A stretch of 64,000 bases of DNA from an uncultured Paracoccaceae bacterium (GCA_947500135.1 CANMQX010000008.1:62001-126000), one strand, 5' to 3'. Positions 37,729 to 47,463 are shown, counted from the first letter of the stretch. The notes: generated by a model not told the origin, from the letters alone. Numbers and translations: made by a program.

Positions 37729-38544
37729 TTATTCTGGCCCGGTCTGCATCAACCGTCCGCCCTGGCGTACCGGTGCCACGCGCGTAGCCTTGCCCGTGCG
37801 ATCATCGGTTTCGATGTAAAGCCCTGCCAGCGTCGCCTCTTCCAATGCAGGGGTAAACCGGGATTTGGGCATACCGGTGACAAACCGCCGCATCGGTTCG
37901 GTCTTTTCCATCCCGATGACTGAATTGTAGTCGCCGCACATCCCCGCATCAGTCATATATGCCGTGCCACCGGGCAGGATCATTGCGTCGGCGGTGGGCA
38001 CATGAGTGTGGGTGCCCACAACAATGCTGGCGCGCCCGTCACAGAAATGCCCAGCCGCCATTTTTTCCGATGTCGCCTCGCAATGAAAATCGATCAGGCT
38101 CGCCTGTACCTGCCCGCCCATGGGATATTGGCGCAGCGTGGCATCAAGTGCCGAAAACGGATCATCAAAGGGACGTTTCATGAAAACCTGCCCCAGAACC
38201 TGTGCCACCAGAACCTTGCGGCCACCTTTGGCTGTAAAGACACGCGCGCCGCTGCCGGGGGCCGCTTTAGAAAAGTTGATCGGGCGGATGATCCGCTGTT
38301 CTTTTTCGATAAAACTCAGCATGTCTTTTTGGTCAAAGGCATGGTCACCCAAGGTGATTACATCGGCGCCCGCCTCCAGCAAGTCCTTGGCATGATCACC
38401 TGACAAACCCATGCCGGATGTGGCATTCTCGCCATTGACCACAACAAAATCCAACCGCCATTCGTCGCGCAAGAGCGGCAGATGGGCCGCCACAGCCGCA
38501 CGGCCCGCGCGGCCCATGACATCACCAAGAAACAAGATTTTCAT
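37729..38544 (-). CDS. YmdB-type metallophosphoesterase
   Basis: 271 aa. It begins KILFLGDVMGRAGRAAV and continues VVNGENATSGMGLS, the signature of the YmdB/TIGR00282 family; GDHAFDQKDMLSFI and GTHTHVPTADAMIL supply further metal ligands. Family members are cyclic-nucleotide phosphodiesterases with a di-metal centre. It lies between 5-formyl-THF cyclo-ligase and the SLC13 permease on the same strand. Confidence 0.93.
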   Translation of the reverse strand: MKILFLGDVMGRAGRAAVAAHLPLLRDEWRLDFVVVNGENATSGMGLSGDHAKDLLEAGADVITLGDHAFDQKDMLSFIEKEQRIIRPINFSKAAPGSGARVFTAKGGRKVLVAQVLGQVFMKRPFDDPFSALDATLRQYPMGGQVQASLIDFHCEATSEKMAAGHFCDGRASIVVGTHTHVPTADAMILPGGTAYMTDAGMCGDYNSVIGMEKTEPMRRFVTGMPKSRFTPALEEATLAGLYIETDDRTGKATRVAPVRQGGRLMQTGPE

Positions 38545-38588
38545 TGGGCAGTGTTAGGCGTTAGGCGCGGAATCTTCTAGCAGTTTCT

Positions 38589-39128
38589 TTACGGCGTCAG
38601 CACACCATTTTCAGTCACAATCAGATCAAGCGGCTGATCGGTCGGCTCCAGTGGCAGGCTCTCATCTTCTTGGGCAGTATAGGCAAAGCCAATTGCCATG
38701 GTTGGCCGCTTGGCCCGCAACCCTTCCAACGTGCGGTCATAAAAGCCGCCACCATAGCCTAATCGACTACCCCGCCTGTCAAAGGCCACCAAGGGGACGA
38801 TCAGGATTTCGGGTTCCATCCACGCCCCCTCTGCCGGGATTTGCGCACCGAATTCACCCGGGATCATCGCGCAACCGGGCTCCCAGATACGAAACCGCAG
38901 CGGTTGGCCAGCGTCCATGATGACAGGCACGCCGACAGGGCCATGGGCTGCGGCCTCTTCCATCGCTGCTGTCGGATCAATCTCGGTCCGCATCGCCATG
39001 TAACCGGCCAGCGGCACGCCGCGATAGCCCGCCAGCACCTCGCTAAGGTACCCAGCTGTCCCCTGCCCCGTCTCATGTGCCAGCTTACGGCGGGCAAAGG
39101 CGGCAGCACGTGCGTCAGATTTATCCAT
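38589..39128 (-). CDS. 5-formyltetrahydrofolate cyclo-ligase
   Basis: 179 aa cytoplasmic enzyme that converts 5-formyl-THF to 5,10-methenyl-THF using ATP. The diagnostic GYGGGFYDRTLEGL is at about residue 122, preceded by LIVPLVAFDRRGSRL. The start codon directly follows the mgtE stop (TAA then ATG), so the two are joined in one transcript. Confidence 0.93.
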   Translation of the reverse strand: MDKSDARAAAFARRKLAHETGQGTAGYLSEVLAGYRGVPLAGYMAMRTEIDPTAAMEEAAAHGPVGVPVIMDAGQPLRFRIWEPGCAMIPGEFGAQIPAEGAWMEPEILIVPLVAFDRRGSRLGYGGGFYDRTLEGLRAKRPTMAIGFAYTAQEDESLPLEPTDQPLDLIVTENGVLTP

Positions 39129-40502
39129 TTACAACAGCCACATTGCAGCGAGGCCCAAAAAGGCAAAGAAACCAACAACATCCGTCACAGTCGTGACAAA
39201 AGCACCCGAGGCCAAGGCAGGATCGACCCCCATCTTTTCCAAAACCACGGGGATCACCGTACCGGCCAGTCCGGCCACGACCAGATTGATCACCATCGCC
39301 ACCGCGATCACAACGCCAAGCATCGGTGAGCCGAACCAGACGACGCCGACAATACCCATGACAACTGCAAAGATCAGACCGTTTATCAGGCCCACAAGCA
39401 CTTCGCGTTTGATGACCCGCCAGACGTTTGCGGTGGTCAAATCGCGGGTCGCCAAGGCGCGCACCGCCACGGTCAGCGACTGGGTGCCTGCATTGCCCCC
39501 CATTGAGGCAACGATCGGCATCAGCACGGCTAGCGCGACCAGCCCGGCAATCGTTTCTTCAAAAAGCGATATCACAAGTGACGCAAAAATCGCCGTCACC
39601 AGATTGACGGCCAACCATGGAAAGCGCCGCTTGGTGGTCTCGATCACCTTATCGGACAGACTGCCCTCGCCGACACCGGCAAGGCGCAGAATATCTTCCT
39701 CCGCCTCTTCTTCCAAAAACGCCATAGCGTCATCAATGGTAATCACACCGACAATCCGGTCGTCATCATCCACCACAGGGGCGGTGATCATGTGGTAGTG
39801 GTTGATCGCTTGGGCCACTTCCTCCACGTCCTGGGCGACATGGAATGTGCGGAACGTATCCTCGGTCAGGTCCTTTAGCAGCATATCGCGCGGATGGCTT
39901 AGTATCCGGCCAAGTGTCACATAACCCACCGCCTTCAAGCGCGGGTCAACCAGAATGATGTGGTAAAACTGATCCGGCAGCACCACATCGGAGCGCAGAT
40001 AGTCAATCGCCTCGCCCACATTCCAATGCTCTGGCGCGCGGACCAGTTCGGATTGCATGTGACGGCCGGCGGATTCTTCTGGATATGACAGCGCCTGTTC
40101 GACAACGACACGGTCGCCCGCATCCAGCGCATCCAGAACCGCCTCTTGCTGCTCATCGCCAAGGTATTCAACCAGATCGACAACATCGTCGCTTTCCAGA
40201 TCACGCACGGCCTCAGCCAGATCAGCGGGCGCAAGCTGTTCGATCACCTCTTCGCGCAGACCTTCATCCAACTCGGACAGAACATCGCCGTCCATCCCGC
40301 CTTGCCAGACCGCCAGCAAATCGCGCCGGTCGCGCGGATCGATCTGTTCCAGCAGGTGGGCCACGTCGGCGGGGTGCAGCGGCTCCAGCAAGGCTTCGAC
40401 CCAGTCGGTGCCGCCTTCACGAACGGCTTCCATCACATCATTGACCAACCGGTCCGTGATGCCGAATGCCTCGTCCTCGGTGTTTTCCTGCGGTTCCGCC
40501 AT
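39129..40502 (-). CDS. mgtE: Magnesium transporter MgtE
   Basis: 457 aa from the ATG at 40502 (MAEPQENTEDEAF), with GAGGGCAG upstream; longer in-frame starts would run into the divergent guanine deaminase promoter. Domain order: N-terminal superhelical Mg2+-sensing domain (about 35-135), two CBS domains (about 140-260; IITIDDAMAFLEEEAEED at the end), then five membrane helices with the pore segment MPIVASMGGNAGTQSL. It passes Mg2+ under control of its cytosolic domain. Confidence 0.95.
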   Translation of the reverse strand: MAEPQENTEDEAFGITDRLVNDVMEAVREGGTDWVEALLEPLHPADVAHLLEQIDPRDRRDLLAVWQGGMDGDVLSELDEGLREEVIEQLAPADLAEAVRDLESDDVVDLVEYLGDEQQEAVLDALDAGDRVVVEQALSYPEESAGRHMQSELVRAPEHWNVGEAIDYLRSDVVLPDQFYHIILVDPRLKAVGYVTLGRILSHPRDMLLKDLTEDTFRTFHVAQDVEEVAQAINHYHMITAPVVDDDDRIVGVITIDDAMAFLEEEAEEDILRLAGVGEGSLSDKVIETTKRRFPWLAVNLVTAIFASLVISLFEETIAGLVALAVLMPIVASMGGNAGTQSLTVAVRALATRDLTTANVWRVIKREVLVGLINGLIFAVVMGIVGVVWFGSPMLGVVIAVAMVINLVVAGLAGTVIPVVLEKMGVDPALASGAFVTTVTDVVGFFAFLGLAAMWLL

Positions 40503-40600
40503 GATCTGCCCTCGCTGGCCTGCAACATAATCGATCAGCGCTGTCTTACAACGCGCATTCGGCGATTTACGCTGTTGTTTCACGCGCATATGGTCGGCGC

Positions 40601-41896
40601 ATGACAAAGCAGCTTCTTCTTGGCCAAACCCTTGGTTTTTCCGGCAATCCCCTGATCGGGGACTGGGCCGATGCGGTGCAATTCGACAGTGCAGGCGGCG
40701 TATTGATCGAAGGTGATCGTATTACCGCTGTCGGGAATGGGCAGGCACTGAAAACCGACCATCCTGATGCCACGGTAACAGATTATGGTGCGCAGCTAAT
40801 CAGCGCGGGTTTTGTCGATGCCCACATGCATTATCCGCAAACCGGCATGATCGCGAGCTGGGGTAAACAGCTGATCGACTGGTTGAACACCTATACGTTT
40901 CCAGAAGAGGCCCGTTTCGGTGATCCGGCCTATGCGGCGGACGTGGCAAGTCGGACACTTGATCTGGCACTCGCTCACGGCACCACAACGCTGACCAGCT
41001 TTTGCACGATCCACCCAGAGAGCGTGGATGCGCTTTTTGCGGCGGCTAACGCGCGCAATATGGCGGTTGTGGCTGGCAAAACCTGCATGGATCGCAACGC
41101 GCCCGATGATCTGCGCGACACGGCACAGTCCGCCTATGATGACAGCAAGGCGCTGCTAGAAAAATGGCATGGCAAAGGGCGCGGACAATACGCCATTACA
41201 CCACGCTTTTCGCCGACCTCAACACCGGATCAACTGGCCGCGCTTGGTACGCTTTGGGGTGAACATCCGGGTTGCCTGATGCAAACACATCTCAGCGAGC
41301 AGCATCCTGAAATCGCCTGGGTCAAAACGCTTTTCCCGGATGCCCGCGATTATCTTGACACTTATGAAGCGTTCGGCCTGCTGGGTGAACGCGGGCTTTA
41401 TGGCCACGCCATTCATCTGGAAGACCGTGAAATCGCACGGTTGAAAGAGGTCGGTTCCGCAGTGGTGCATTGCCCGACATCCAACACGTTCATCGGCTCT
41501 GGACTGTTTGACATGATGGGGTTGGCAAAGGCCGGACTGCGCATCGGGTTGGCGACAGATACCGGCGGCGGATCATCCTTTTCGATGTTGCGCACCATGG
41601 CCGCAGCTTATGAGATTGGGCAATTGCGCGGCGCGGCGCTGCATCCCGCACAATTGATGTGGCTGGCCACAGAGGGATCGGCACAGGCGCTGCATATGCA
41701 GGGTCAGATTGGCCACCTAAACGCGGGGGCCATGGCCGATATCATTGTGCTGGACCTTGGATCAACCGCCACCATCGCACAGCGGTTTGAAAAGGCGCAT
41801 GACATCTGGGATGCCCTGTTTCCAACCATCATGATGGGTGATGACAGGGCGATTGCAGATGTTTGGATCGCGGGAAAGCTGGTTAGCAGGGCTTAG
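40601..41896 (+). CDS. guaD: Guanine deaminase
   Basis: 431 aa zinc amidohydrolase converting guanine to xanthine. Metal and substrate motifs: DAHMHYPQTG at about residue 73, TSFCTIHPES at about 137, QTHLSEQHPEI at about 226, HAIHLEDREI, CPTSNTFIGSGLF and GLATDTGGGSSF near residue 320. A second purine deaminase gene is 0.5 kb away. The last 14 bases overlap the convergent CAP-domain gene. Confidence 0.95.
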   Translation: MTKQLLLGQTLGFSGNPLIGDWADAVQFDSAGGVLIEGDRITAVGNGQALKTDHPDATVTDYGAQLISAGFVDAHMHYPQTGMIASWGKQLIDWLNTYTFPEEARFGDPAYAADVASRTLDLALAHGTTTLTSFCTIHPESVDALFAAANARNMAVVAGKTCMDRNAPDDLRDTAQSAYDDSKALLEKWHGKGRGQYAITPRFSPTSTPDQLAALGTLWGEHPGCLMQTHLSEQHPEIAWVKTLFPDARDYLDTYEAFGLLGERGLYGHAIHLEDREIARLKEVGSAVVHCPTSNTFIGSGLFDMMGLAKAGLRIGLATDTGGGSSFSMLRTMAAAYEIGQLRGAALHPAQLMWLATEGSAQALHMQGQIGHLNAGAMADIIVLDLGSTATIAQRFEKAHDIWDALFPTIMMGDDRAIADVWIAGKLVSRA

Positions 41897-42344
41897 CCAT
41901 CAACAGAACCCAGTTGCCGCCCGCTTCGCCCAGCCCGTATTCGGTATAATTTGCCCCGAGCATATTTTTAAGATGCAGTGGCGAACCCTGCCAGGCGGCG
42001 AATGCGGCGGACCGGTTCGGCAATGCAGATCCCAGATTTTCAGCCCAGCCACAGGCGCTATAGCCAGTCTGTGCGATCCGGCGATCCGCGCGGCTGCCAT
42101 CCGGCGCGCGGTGTGCAAAGTAGCCACGCTCCGACATGTCGCGGGCGTGGGCCGTTGCAGCCTGCGCCAATTGGGGATTTGGCACGACCAGCCCCAGACC
42201 GTTGGACTGGCGCAACCCGTTCAGTTGGGTTGTGAACGCATCCGTTGGCACAACGCGCGGCGCTGTATTCGCCGGTGCGGTCGCTTGTGGCGCGCTGCAC
42301 GCCATCAACATTGCCGCGAATACCGTCATCAAAATTCTGGACAT
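41883..42344 (-). CDS. CAP-domain (SCP/PR1) lipoprotein
   Basis: 153 aa from the ATG at 42344 (MSRILMTVFAAML). A lipobox-like MLMAC at about residues 12-16 suggests lipid attachment. The mature domain shows LNGLRQSNGLGLVVPNPQL, AHARDMSERGYFAH and a final YTEYGLGEAGGNWVLLM, as in bacterial CAP proteins. Likely anchored in the envelope; activity unknown. It overlaps the guaD end. Confidence 0.87.
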   Translation of the reverse strand: MSRILMTVFAAMLMACSAPQATAPANTAPRVVPTDAFTTQLNGLRQSNGLGLVVPNPQLAQAATAHARDMSERGYFAHRAPDGSRADRRIAQTGYSACGWAENLGSALPNRSAAFAAWQGSPLHLKNMLGANYTEYGLGEAGGNWVLLMAKPC

Positions 42345-42385
42345 GTCCACTCCACTTTGTTCAGGACAAGCCTAACCCAGCGCGA

Positions 42386-43723
42386 TCAGTCAGCCAAGCG
42401 GCGGGCCAAGGTGTTTTGTCGTTCGATCACGCGCGGCAGATCAATGGTCTGCATGTGGCCATCCGCCACAACCTGACGGCCTTCGACAAACAGGTCGCGC
42501 ACCTTCATCGGCCCAGCTAAAACCAGTGCCGCTGGATCCCAGGACCCCGCCGCCTCAACCGATTGCGCATCCCAAATCGCGATATCGGCGCGTTTGCCAA
42601 CAGCAATCTGGCCACAATCATCACGACCCAGAACCTGCGCACCGCCACGGGTTGCGATCTCCAATACCTCGCGTGCAGACATTGCATCGGCGCCATTTCG
42701 GACCCGTTGCAGCAGCATCGCTTGGCGCGCTTCCGCCATGATGTTCCCCACATCATTGCTGGCCGATCCGTCCACACCCAGCCCAACAGGCACGCCCGCA
42801 TCGCGCATCTGACGCACCGGCGCGATACCAGATCCAAGCCTGCAATTGGAACAAGGGCAATGGGCCACGCCAGTCCGGGTGCGGGCGAACAAATCAATCT
42901 CTTGCCCATCCAGTTTTACACAATGGGCATGCCAGACATCATCGCCGACCCACCCCAGATCTTCGGCATATTGGCCAGGACGACAACCGAACTGTTCCAG
43001 TGAATAGGCGATATCCTCGTCATTTTCGGCCAAATGGGTATGCAACATCACACCCTTGTCACGGGCCAACAGGGCGGCGTCGCGCATCAGGTCACGGGTG
43101 ACCGAAAACGGGCTGCAAGGGGCCACACCGACGCGGACCATGGCACCCGGACTGGGATCGTGAAACGCATCAATGACCCGGATGCAGTCCTCCAGAATGG
43201 CATTTTCGTCCTCAACCAGCGCATCGGGTGGCAGGCCGCCCGCACTTTCGCCAATGCTCATCGCGCCGCGTGTAGGGTGAAAGCGCAGACCGACCTCGGC
43301 CGCAGCGGCAATAGTATCATCCAGCCGGGCACCATTGGGATAGAGGTACAGGTGATCAGATGTCAGTGTGCAGCCCGACAACGCCAGTTCGACCAAACCC
43401 ACCTGGGCCGACACAAACATCTCTTCCGGGCCAAAGCGGGACCAGATTGGATAAAGCGTCTGTAACCAGCCAAATAACAGCGCGTCCTGTGCGGCAGGCA
43501 CGGCCCGGGTCAATGTCTGGTAGAGATGATGGTGCGTATTCACCAATCCGGGGGTGACGACAGTACCCGCCGCATCAAACACCGCACTGCCATCCACCGG
43601 CAGCCCCTGCCCAACATCGGCAATCACACCATCTGCGATCCTGATATCGGCATTTGCCAATTCGCGGCGGCTGTCATCCATCGTCAGAACGACAGCGGCG
43701 TTTTTGATAAGCAGATCAGCCAT
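42386..43723 (-). CDS. 8-oxoguanine deaminase
   Basis: 445 aa amidohydrolase; converts 8-oxoguanine to urate in this subgroup. Motifs: NTHHHLYQTLTRAVPAAQ at about residue 62, LHTHLAENDEDIAYS at about 230, HCPCSNCRLGSG and GLGVDGSASND near 310. The start is ATG 43723 (MADLLIKNA); an ATG three codons earlier exists. The gene start overlaps the hisN stop region, so they are coupled. With guaD it forms a purine-deaminating pair. Confidence 0.9.
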   Translation of the reverse strand: MADLLIKNAAVVLTMDDSRRELANADIRIADGVIADVGQGLPVDGSAVFDAAGTVVTPGLVNTHHHLYQTLTRAVPAAQDALLFGWLQTLYPIWSRFGPEEMFVSAQVGLVELALSGCTLTSDHLYLYPNGARLDDTIAAAAEVGLRFHPTRGAMSIGESAGGLPPDALVEDENAILEDCIRVIDAFHDPSPGAMVRVGVAPCSPFSVTRDLMRDAALLARDKGVMLHTHLAENDEDIAYSLEQFGCRPGQYAEDLGWVGDDVWHAHCVKLDGQEIDLFARTRTGVAHCPCSNCRLGSGIAPVRQMRDAGVPVGLGVDGSASNDVGNIMAEARQAMLLQRVRNGADAMSAREVLEIATRGGAQVLGRDDCGQIAVGKRADIAIWDAQSVEAAGSWDPAALVLAGPMKVRDLFVEGRQVVADGHMQTIDLPRVIERQNTLARRLAD

Positions 43724-44525
43724 CAACCACATCTTTCAAAACGGACAAGGCCGCGGCGTGAATTGCGGGGTTCGCGGCTGCAAGGGCCCGACCACCTTGA
43801 TGGGCGGGGCCGCCTGCCCAATCCGTCACGATGCCACCTGCCGCCGTCACCACGGCAATCGGCGCCTGAATATCGTAAGGGTTCAACCCCGCCTCAATCA
43901 CCAAATCCACCTGCCCGGCTGCCAGCAAGGCGTAACCGTAACAATCCATGCCATAGCGGGTCAGAAGTGTCTGACCGGCGACAGCCTGAAACGCACGCAT
44001 CTCTAACTCTGTCCCCACTTCGGGAAATGTCGTCAGCACGGTGGCCGCTGCCAGACCGGTGACAGCGCTGGTGGTCAGGGCCTGCTGGCCGCGCGGCCCG
44101 GTGATCTGGGCCAGGTCGAACCCACCGATAAACCGTTCACCGATATAGGGCTGGTCAATGATGCCGAACAAAGGGCCAGTGGCATCAGCCACCGAAATCA
44201 GAACCCCCCAAGTCGGGGTGCCGCTGATATAGCCGCGTGTGCCATCAATCGGGTCCAGCACCCAGGTAAACTCAGTGGTGCCCTGATAATGGCCAAACTC
44301 TTCGCCCAGAATACTGTCATCAGGGCGTTCATTGGCCAACACAGCACGCATCGCGCGCTCTGCCGCGCGGTCAGCTTCGGTGACGGGGTCAAAACCGTCA
44401 TCCAGTTTATTATCGGTGGAAAGGGCAGGCTGGCGAAACAGGCGAAGTGTTTCAGGACGGGCTGCATCTGCAAGCAAATGCGCAACACGGATCAGATCCG
44501 TTTTCGTCGTGGTATCGAGTGGCAT
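43716..44525 (-). CDS. hisN: Histidinol-phosphatase of the inositol monophosphatase family
   Basis: 269 aa. Metal-binding motifs are GEEFG at about residue 76 and DPIDGTRGYISGTPTWGVLI at about residue 92, the latter diagnostic for HisN-type enzymes rather than SuhB. It removes phosphate from L-histidinol phosphate in histidine synthesis. It is not next to other his genes. Its end overlaps the 8-oxoguanine deaminase start. Confidence 0.9.
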   Translation of the reverse strand: MPLDTTTKTDLIRVAHLLADAARPETLRLFRQPALSTDNKLDDGFDPVTEADRAAERAMRAVLANERPDDSILGEEFGHYQGTTEFTWVLDPIDGTRGYISGTPTWGVLISVADATGPLFGIIDQPYIGERFIGGFDLAQITGPRGQQALTTSAVTGLAAATVLTTFPEVGTELEMRAFQAVAGQTLLTRYGMDCYGYALLAAGQVDLVIEAGLNPYDIQAPIAVVTAAGGIVTDWAGGPAHQGGRALAAANPAIHAAALSVLKDVVDG

Positions 44526-44594
44526 GATCGATCCTTATCTGCCCTGCGCTTACCTCGGCGGTAGCGCGGGGCAGATAAAGGGTCAAGCCCGCGA

Positions 44595-44966
44595 TCAGGC
44601 CGCTTCGCTTAGAACGCGGGCAAGATCGAACAGACGACGACGCTGGTTTTCAGGGATCGCGTAATAAGAGCGCAGCAGCTCCAACGCTTCCTTGTCGGTC
44701 AGGATATCACCCGGCATATCACTATTGGCGCCGTCAGCCGGAGGTTGAGTATCAAGCCCCTCGAAAAAGAATGACACAGGTACGTTCAGCACTTTCGCAA
44801 TATCCCAGAGCCGCGATGCGCTGACCCGGTTCATGCCCGTTTCATATTTCTGGATTTGCTGAAACTTGATCCCTACCTTCTCAGCAAGCTGTTGCTGGGT
44901 CGTCCCGCTCATCCAGCGGCGGTGCCTAATTCGCTTGCCTACATGTACATCTACAGGATGTTTCAT
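44595..44966 (-). CDS. XRE-family transcriptional regulator
   Basis: 123 aa. The helix-turn-helix occupies residues about 11-65 (RIRHRRWMSGTTQQQLAEKVG, then IQKYETGMNRVSASRLWDIA). The C-terminal part DKEALELLRSYYAIPENQRRRLFDL with its few variable residues is shared by a widespread alphaproteobacterial group including PhrR/PraR of rhizobia. Target genes are unknown; the 277-base upstream region contains an 11-bp palindrome that it might bind itself. Confidence 0.88.
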   Translation of the reverse strand: MKHPVDVHVGKRIRHRRWMSGTTQQQLAEKVGIKFQQIQKYETGMNRVSASRLWDIAKVLNVPVSFFFEGLDTQPPADGANSDMPGDILTDKEALELLRSYYAIPENQRRRLFDLARVLSEAA

Positions 44967-45243
44967 TTGTTCGTTTCCTTAGTTTGAAAGAACACGGCAT
45001 GTGTGTCGCCAGTGCCCGATACAGCGTTTCGCGCGTTCCCCAACCCATCAACGCGTTTAGAATGATGATGTGCATGACACCAATCACTCGTAACACGCAA
45101 CGGTTGCAGTAACAGACCTGACCTTAAAGACAGGTTCATGATGACACTTTTTGTCCAAGCGGTCAAAGCCGCTGTCCTTTCATACCGACCCATGTTTTGT
45201 TGATAAGGGTTAATAAAGTCATACCAAGGAGGATTCGTTTCGT
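44967..45243. promoter_or_regulatory. Divergent upstream region of XRE gene and quinone reductase
   Basis: 277 bases with no supportable gene. GCAAC-G-GTTGC (45097-45107) is a perfect palindrome midway and is a candidate operator. AAGGAGG stands just before the quinone reductase start. Promoters of both divergent genes should be here. Confidence 0.45.
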
Positions 45244-46203
45244 ATGCGCGCATTTCTAGTGTCATCGTTTGATAACGCCCCAACCGTCGAGAATGTTCCC
45301 GCTCCGATTGCAAAAAATGATGAGGTTCTCCTCGACATTGCAGCATGCGGCCTGAACTTCGCAGATTTGCTTATGGCAAAGGGCACTTATCAGGACACAC
45401 CGGTGCCGCCCTTCACCCTCGGGATGGAGGTTTGCGGGACCGTCACGGCACTTGGGCCAAACGTAACGACGCCTGCGATTGGGACCCGTGTCGCGGTGTT
45501 CGGGGGCAATGGCGGATTGGCCGAACAAGGTGTGTTCCCGGCGGCGTTATGCCGCCCGGTGCCCGATGACATGCCCTCTGACGTGGCGGCGGGCTTTATG
45601 GTGGCTTACGGGACGTCGCATCTGGTGCTGACACGACGCGCGCAATTGCAAAAAGGCGAAACACTTCTTGTGCTGGGCGCAGCTGGTGGCGTTGGACTGA
45701 CCGCCGTTGAAATTGGCAAGGCAATGGGGGCGACCGTGATCGCCGTCGCGCGCGGCGCTGATAAACTGGCCGTGGCCAAAAACGCCGGGGCCGATCATCT
45801 GATCGACAGTACAACAGACGACATCACCGAGGCCGTCAAGGCCCTGGGCGGGGCCGATGTTGTTTATGATCCGGTCGGCGGTGATGCATTCAAGGCTGCA
45901 TTACGGGCCTGCAACCGCGAGGCGCGTGTCATTGTCATCGGATTTGCCAGCGGCGACGTGCCGGCAATCCCGGCCAATATCATTCTGGTCAAGAACATCA
46001 CAGTGATCGGTTTCTATTGGGGCGGCTACCTGCGCTTTAACCCCACCGCGCTGGCCGACAGTCTGGATGAGTTGATGGCATGGTATGCACAGGGCCGTCT
46101 ACGCCCGCATATCAGCCATGTCATGCCGTTAGACGATGCAGCCAAGGCATTGGAACTCATGCGAAATCGTACCTCGACAGGCAAGGTTGTTGTCACGCCA
46201 TAA
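45244..46203 (+). CDS. NADPH:quinone oxidoreductase-like, zinc-free MDR family
   Basis: 319 aa. The catalytic domain has GLNFADLLMAKGTYQ and GMEVCGTVTALGPNV; the Rossmann domain has VLGAAGGVGLTAVEIGKAMG at about residue 142. The zinc-ligand cysteines of alcohol dehydrogenases are absent. It reduces quinones or enones with NADPH. An AAGGAGG site supports the start. The last 11 bases overlap the convergent LysR gene. Confidence 0.92.
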   Translation: MRAFLVSSFDNAPTVENVPAPIAKNDEVLLDIAACGLNFADLLMAKGTYQDTPVPPFTLGMEVCGTVTALGPNVTTPAIGTRVAVFGGNGGLAEQGVFPAALCRPVPDDMPSDVAAGFMVAYGTSHLVLTRRAQLQKGETLLVLGAAGGVGLTAVEIGKAMGATVIAVARGADKLAVAKNAGADHLIDSTTDDITEAVKALGGADVVYDPVGGDAFKAALRACNREARVIVIGFASGDVPAIPANIILVKNITVIGFYWGGYLRFNPTALADSLDELMAWYAQGRLRPHISHVMPLDDAAKALELMRNRTSTGKVVVTP

Positions 46204-47062
46204 TCGGCGTCCGCAAGGTGTGAAACCCGTCGCGCAAGAACTCCGCCAGATCAGGTAAGATTGGGCCATCCTGCACCGTCGCACTATACATATTGATATT
46301 CACATCGATCAGATCAGGCAGGCTGCCACCGTGATGGATGCACTCAAAATGGCGCGGTTCTGTGCCTTCCAGCATCGTATGCACGGCCAAATCCGCGCTC
46401 ACTGTCGCCTCGACAGTGCGGGTTGAATTGCTTTCGACAGCCATATCCCAGGGAATACCAACCTCATCCAGACGACGCTGCACATATTGGCGAAAGATGC
46501 ACCGGCCCTCATAAGCCAGCCGCAAGGGGCGCTGTTTCCAGGCCTGACCACCGGGCGCGCCCATCCAGACAAGCGGCAATTTCGCCAGCGTCTCGCCCCC
46601 CAAACCGACGCTATCTTCGGTCGTCAGGATCACGTCAATCTCGCCACGGTTGAATTGCTCTTTCAGTTTTCGTGTATAAGAGGAAACCAACTGTACCCGG
46701 ACACGCGGATAGGCCGCAGCAAAGCGCTGTAAAACCTTCGGGATAACCGGGTAGATCACGTCATGCGGCACGCCTAGCGTCACCTCACCTTCAAACTCTA
46801 CCGCTGTTAGTTTGCCATAAATCTCGTCATTCAGCGCAAGCATCCGCCGGGCATAGCTCAGCAGCTGTTCGCCCTGTGGTGTCAGGCCAATGGCGCGGGC
46901 AGATCGATCCAGCAGCGACACATTCAACGACTCTTCCAGCCGTTTCAGCTGCATCGATACCGCGGACTGTGTCAAGTTCAGCAACCCGGCCGCCTTGGTT
47001 ACCCCGCCAGTATCTGACACAGCCACAAACGACCGCAACGCTGTCATATCAAGATTTCTCAT
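46193..47062 (-). CDS. LysR-family regulator
   Basis: 289 aa. The winged helix includes TKAAGLLNLTQSAVSMQLKR at about residues 20-39 and an effector-binding domain follows from about residue 90. It is divergent from a DUF1127 gene with a 116-base shared region that contains the palindrome CATTCGAATG; LysR genes beside DUF1127 genes are common in roseobacters. The inducer is unknown. Confidence 0.92.
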   Translation of the reverse strand: MRNLDMTALRSFVAVSDTGGVTKAAGLLNLTQSAVSMQLKRLEESLNVSLLDRSARAIGLTPQGEQLLSYARRMLALNDEIYGKLTAVEFEGEVTLGVPHDVIYPVIPKVLQRFAAAYPRVRVQLVSSYTRKLKEQFNRGEIDVILTTEDSVGLGGETLAKLPLVWMGAPGGQAWKQRPLRLAYEGRCIFRQYVQRRLDEVGIPWDMAVESNSTRTVEATVSADLAVHTMLEGTEPRHFECIHHGGSLPDLIDVNINMYSATVQDGPILPDLAEFLRDGFHTLRTPIMA

Positions 47063-47135
47063 TCATCAACATCCTTGATGCATATACTATCAAATATTCG
47101 TTTTTATCATGCCAGATGCCACGATACATATCAAG

Positions 47136-47145
47136 CATTCGAATG
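47136..47145. promoter_or_regulatory. Palindrome between LysR and DUF1127 genes
   Basis: CATTCGAATG is a perfect 10-bp palindrome 33 bases before the DUF1127 start. LysR regulators usually bind dyads in such divergent regions; assignment is inference. Confidence 0.4.
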
Positions 47146-47178
47146 AAATAGCTTCACTTGATCACGAAAGGACATGAC

Positions 47179-47400
47179 ATGAGCATATTTACACTCCATA
47201 AATCGACTGGTCTTTGCACCAAACCGGCGCGGCGTGGATGGCTTCTTGCGGTGGCAGACATGCTTGCGGTTGCGCGGCAGCGGCGCCATTTGTCCCGGTT
47301 GGACACGCATCAGCTTCGGGATATCGGGCTCAGCGAACATCAAGCACGGACAGAAGCAGAAAAACCAATCTGGGATACGCCGTCATATTGGCAGCGATAA
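47179..47400 (+). CDS. DUF1127 (YjiS-like) small protein
   Basis: 73 aa from the ATG at 47179 (MSIFTLHKSTG), preceded by AAAGGACATGAC. The C-terminal half has the family pattern HLSRLDTHQLRDIGLSEHQA followed by IWDTPSYW. Such Arg-rich small proteins bind RNA or partner proteins and influence phosphate, carbon or RNA metabolism in rhizobia; the role here is unknown. Probably controlled by the adjacent LysR. Confidence 0.9.
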   Translation: MSIFTLHKSTGLCTKPARRGWLLAVADMLAVARQRRHLSRLDTHQLRDIGLSEHQARTEAEKPIWDTPSYWQR

Positions 47401-47463
47401 CCCCTTTATTTCCTTTGGCCTGCGACATTCCCGCCCGAAATAATCAGATTTAACGAAATCGCC

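Noticed and set aside
44963-45346. 127-codon minus-strand frame
   Set aside because: Covers the divergent promoter region and the antisense of the quinone reductase start; no family features.
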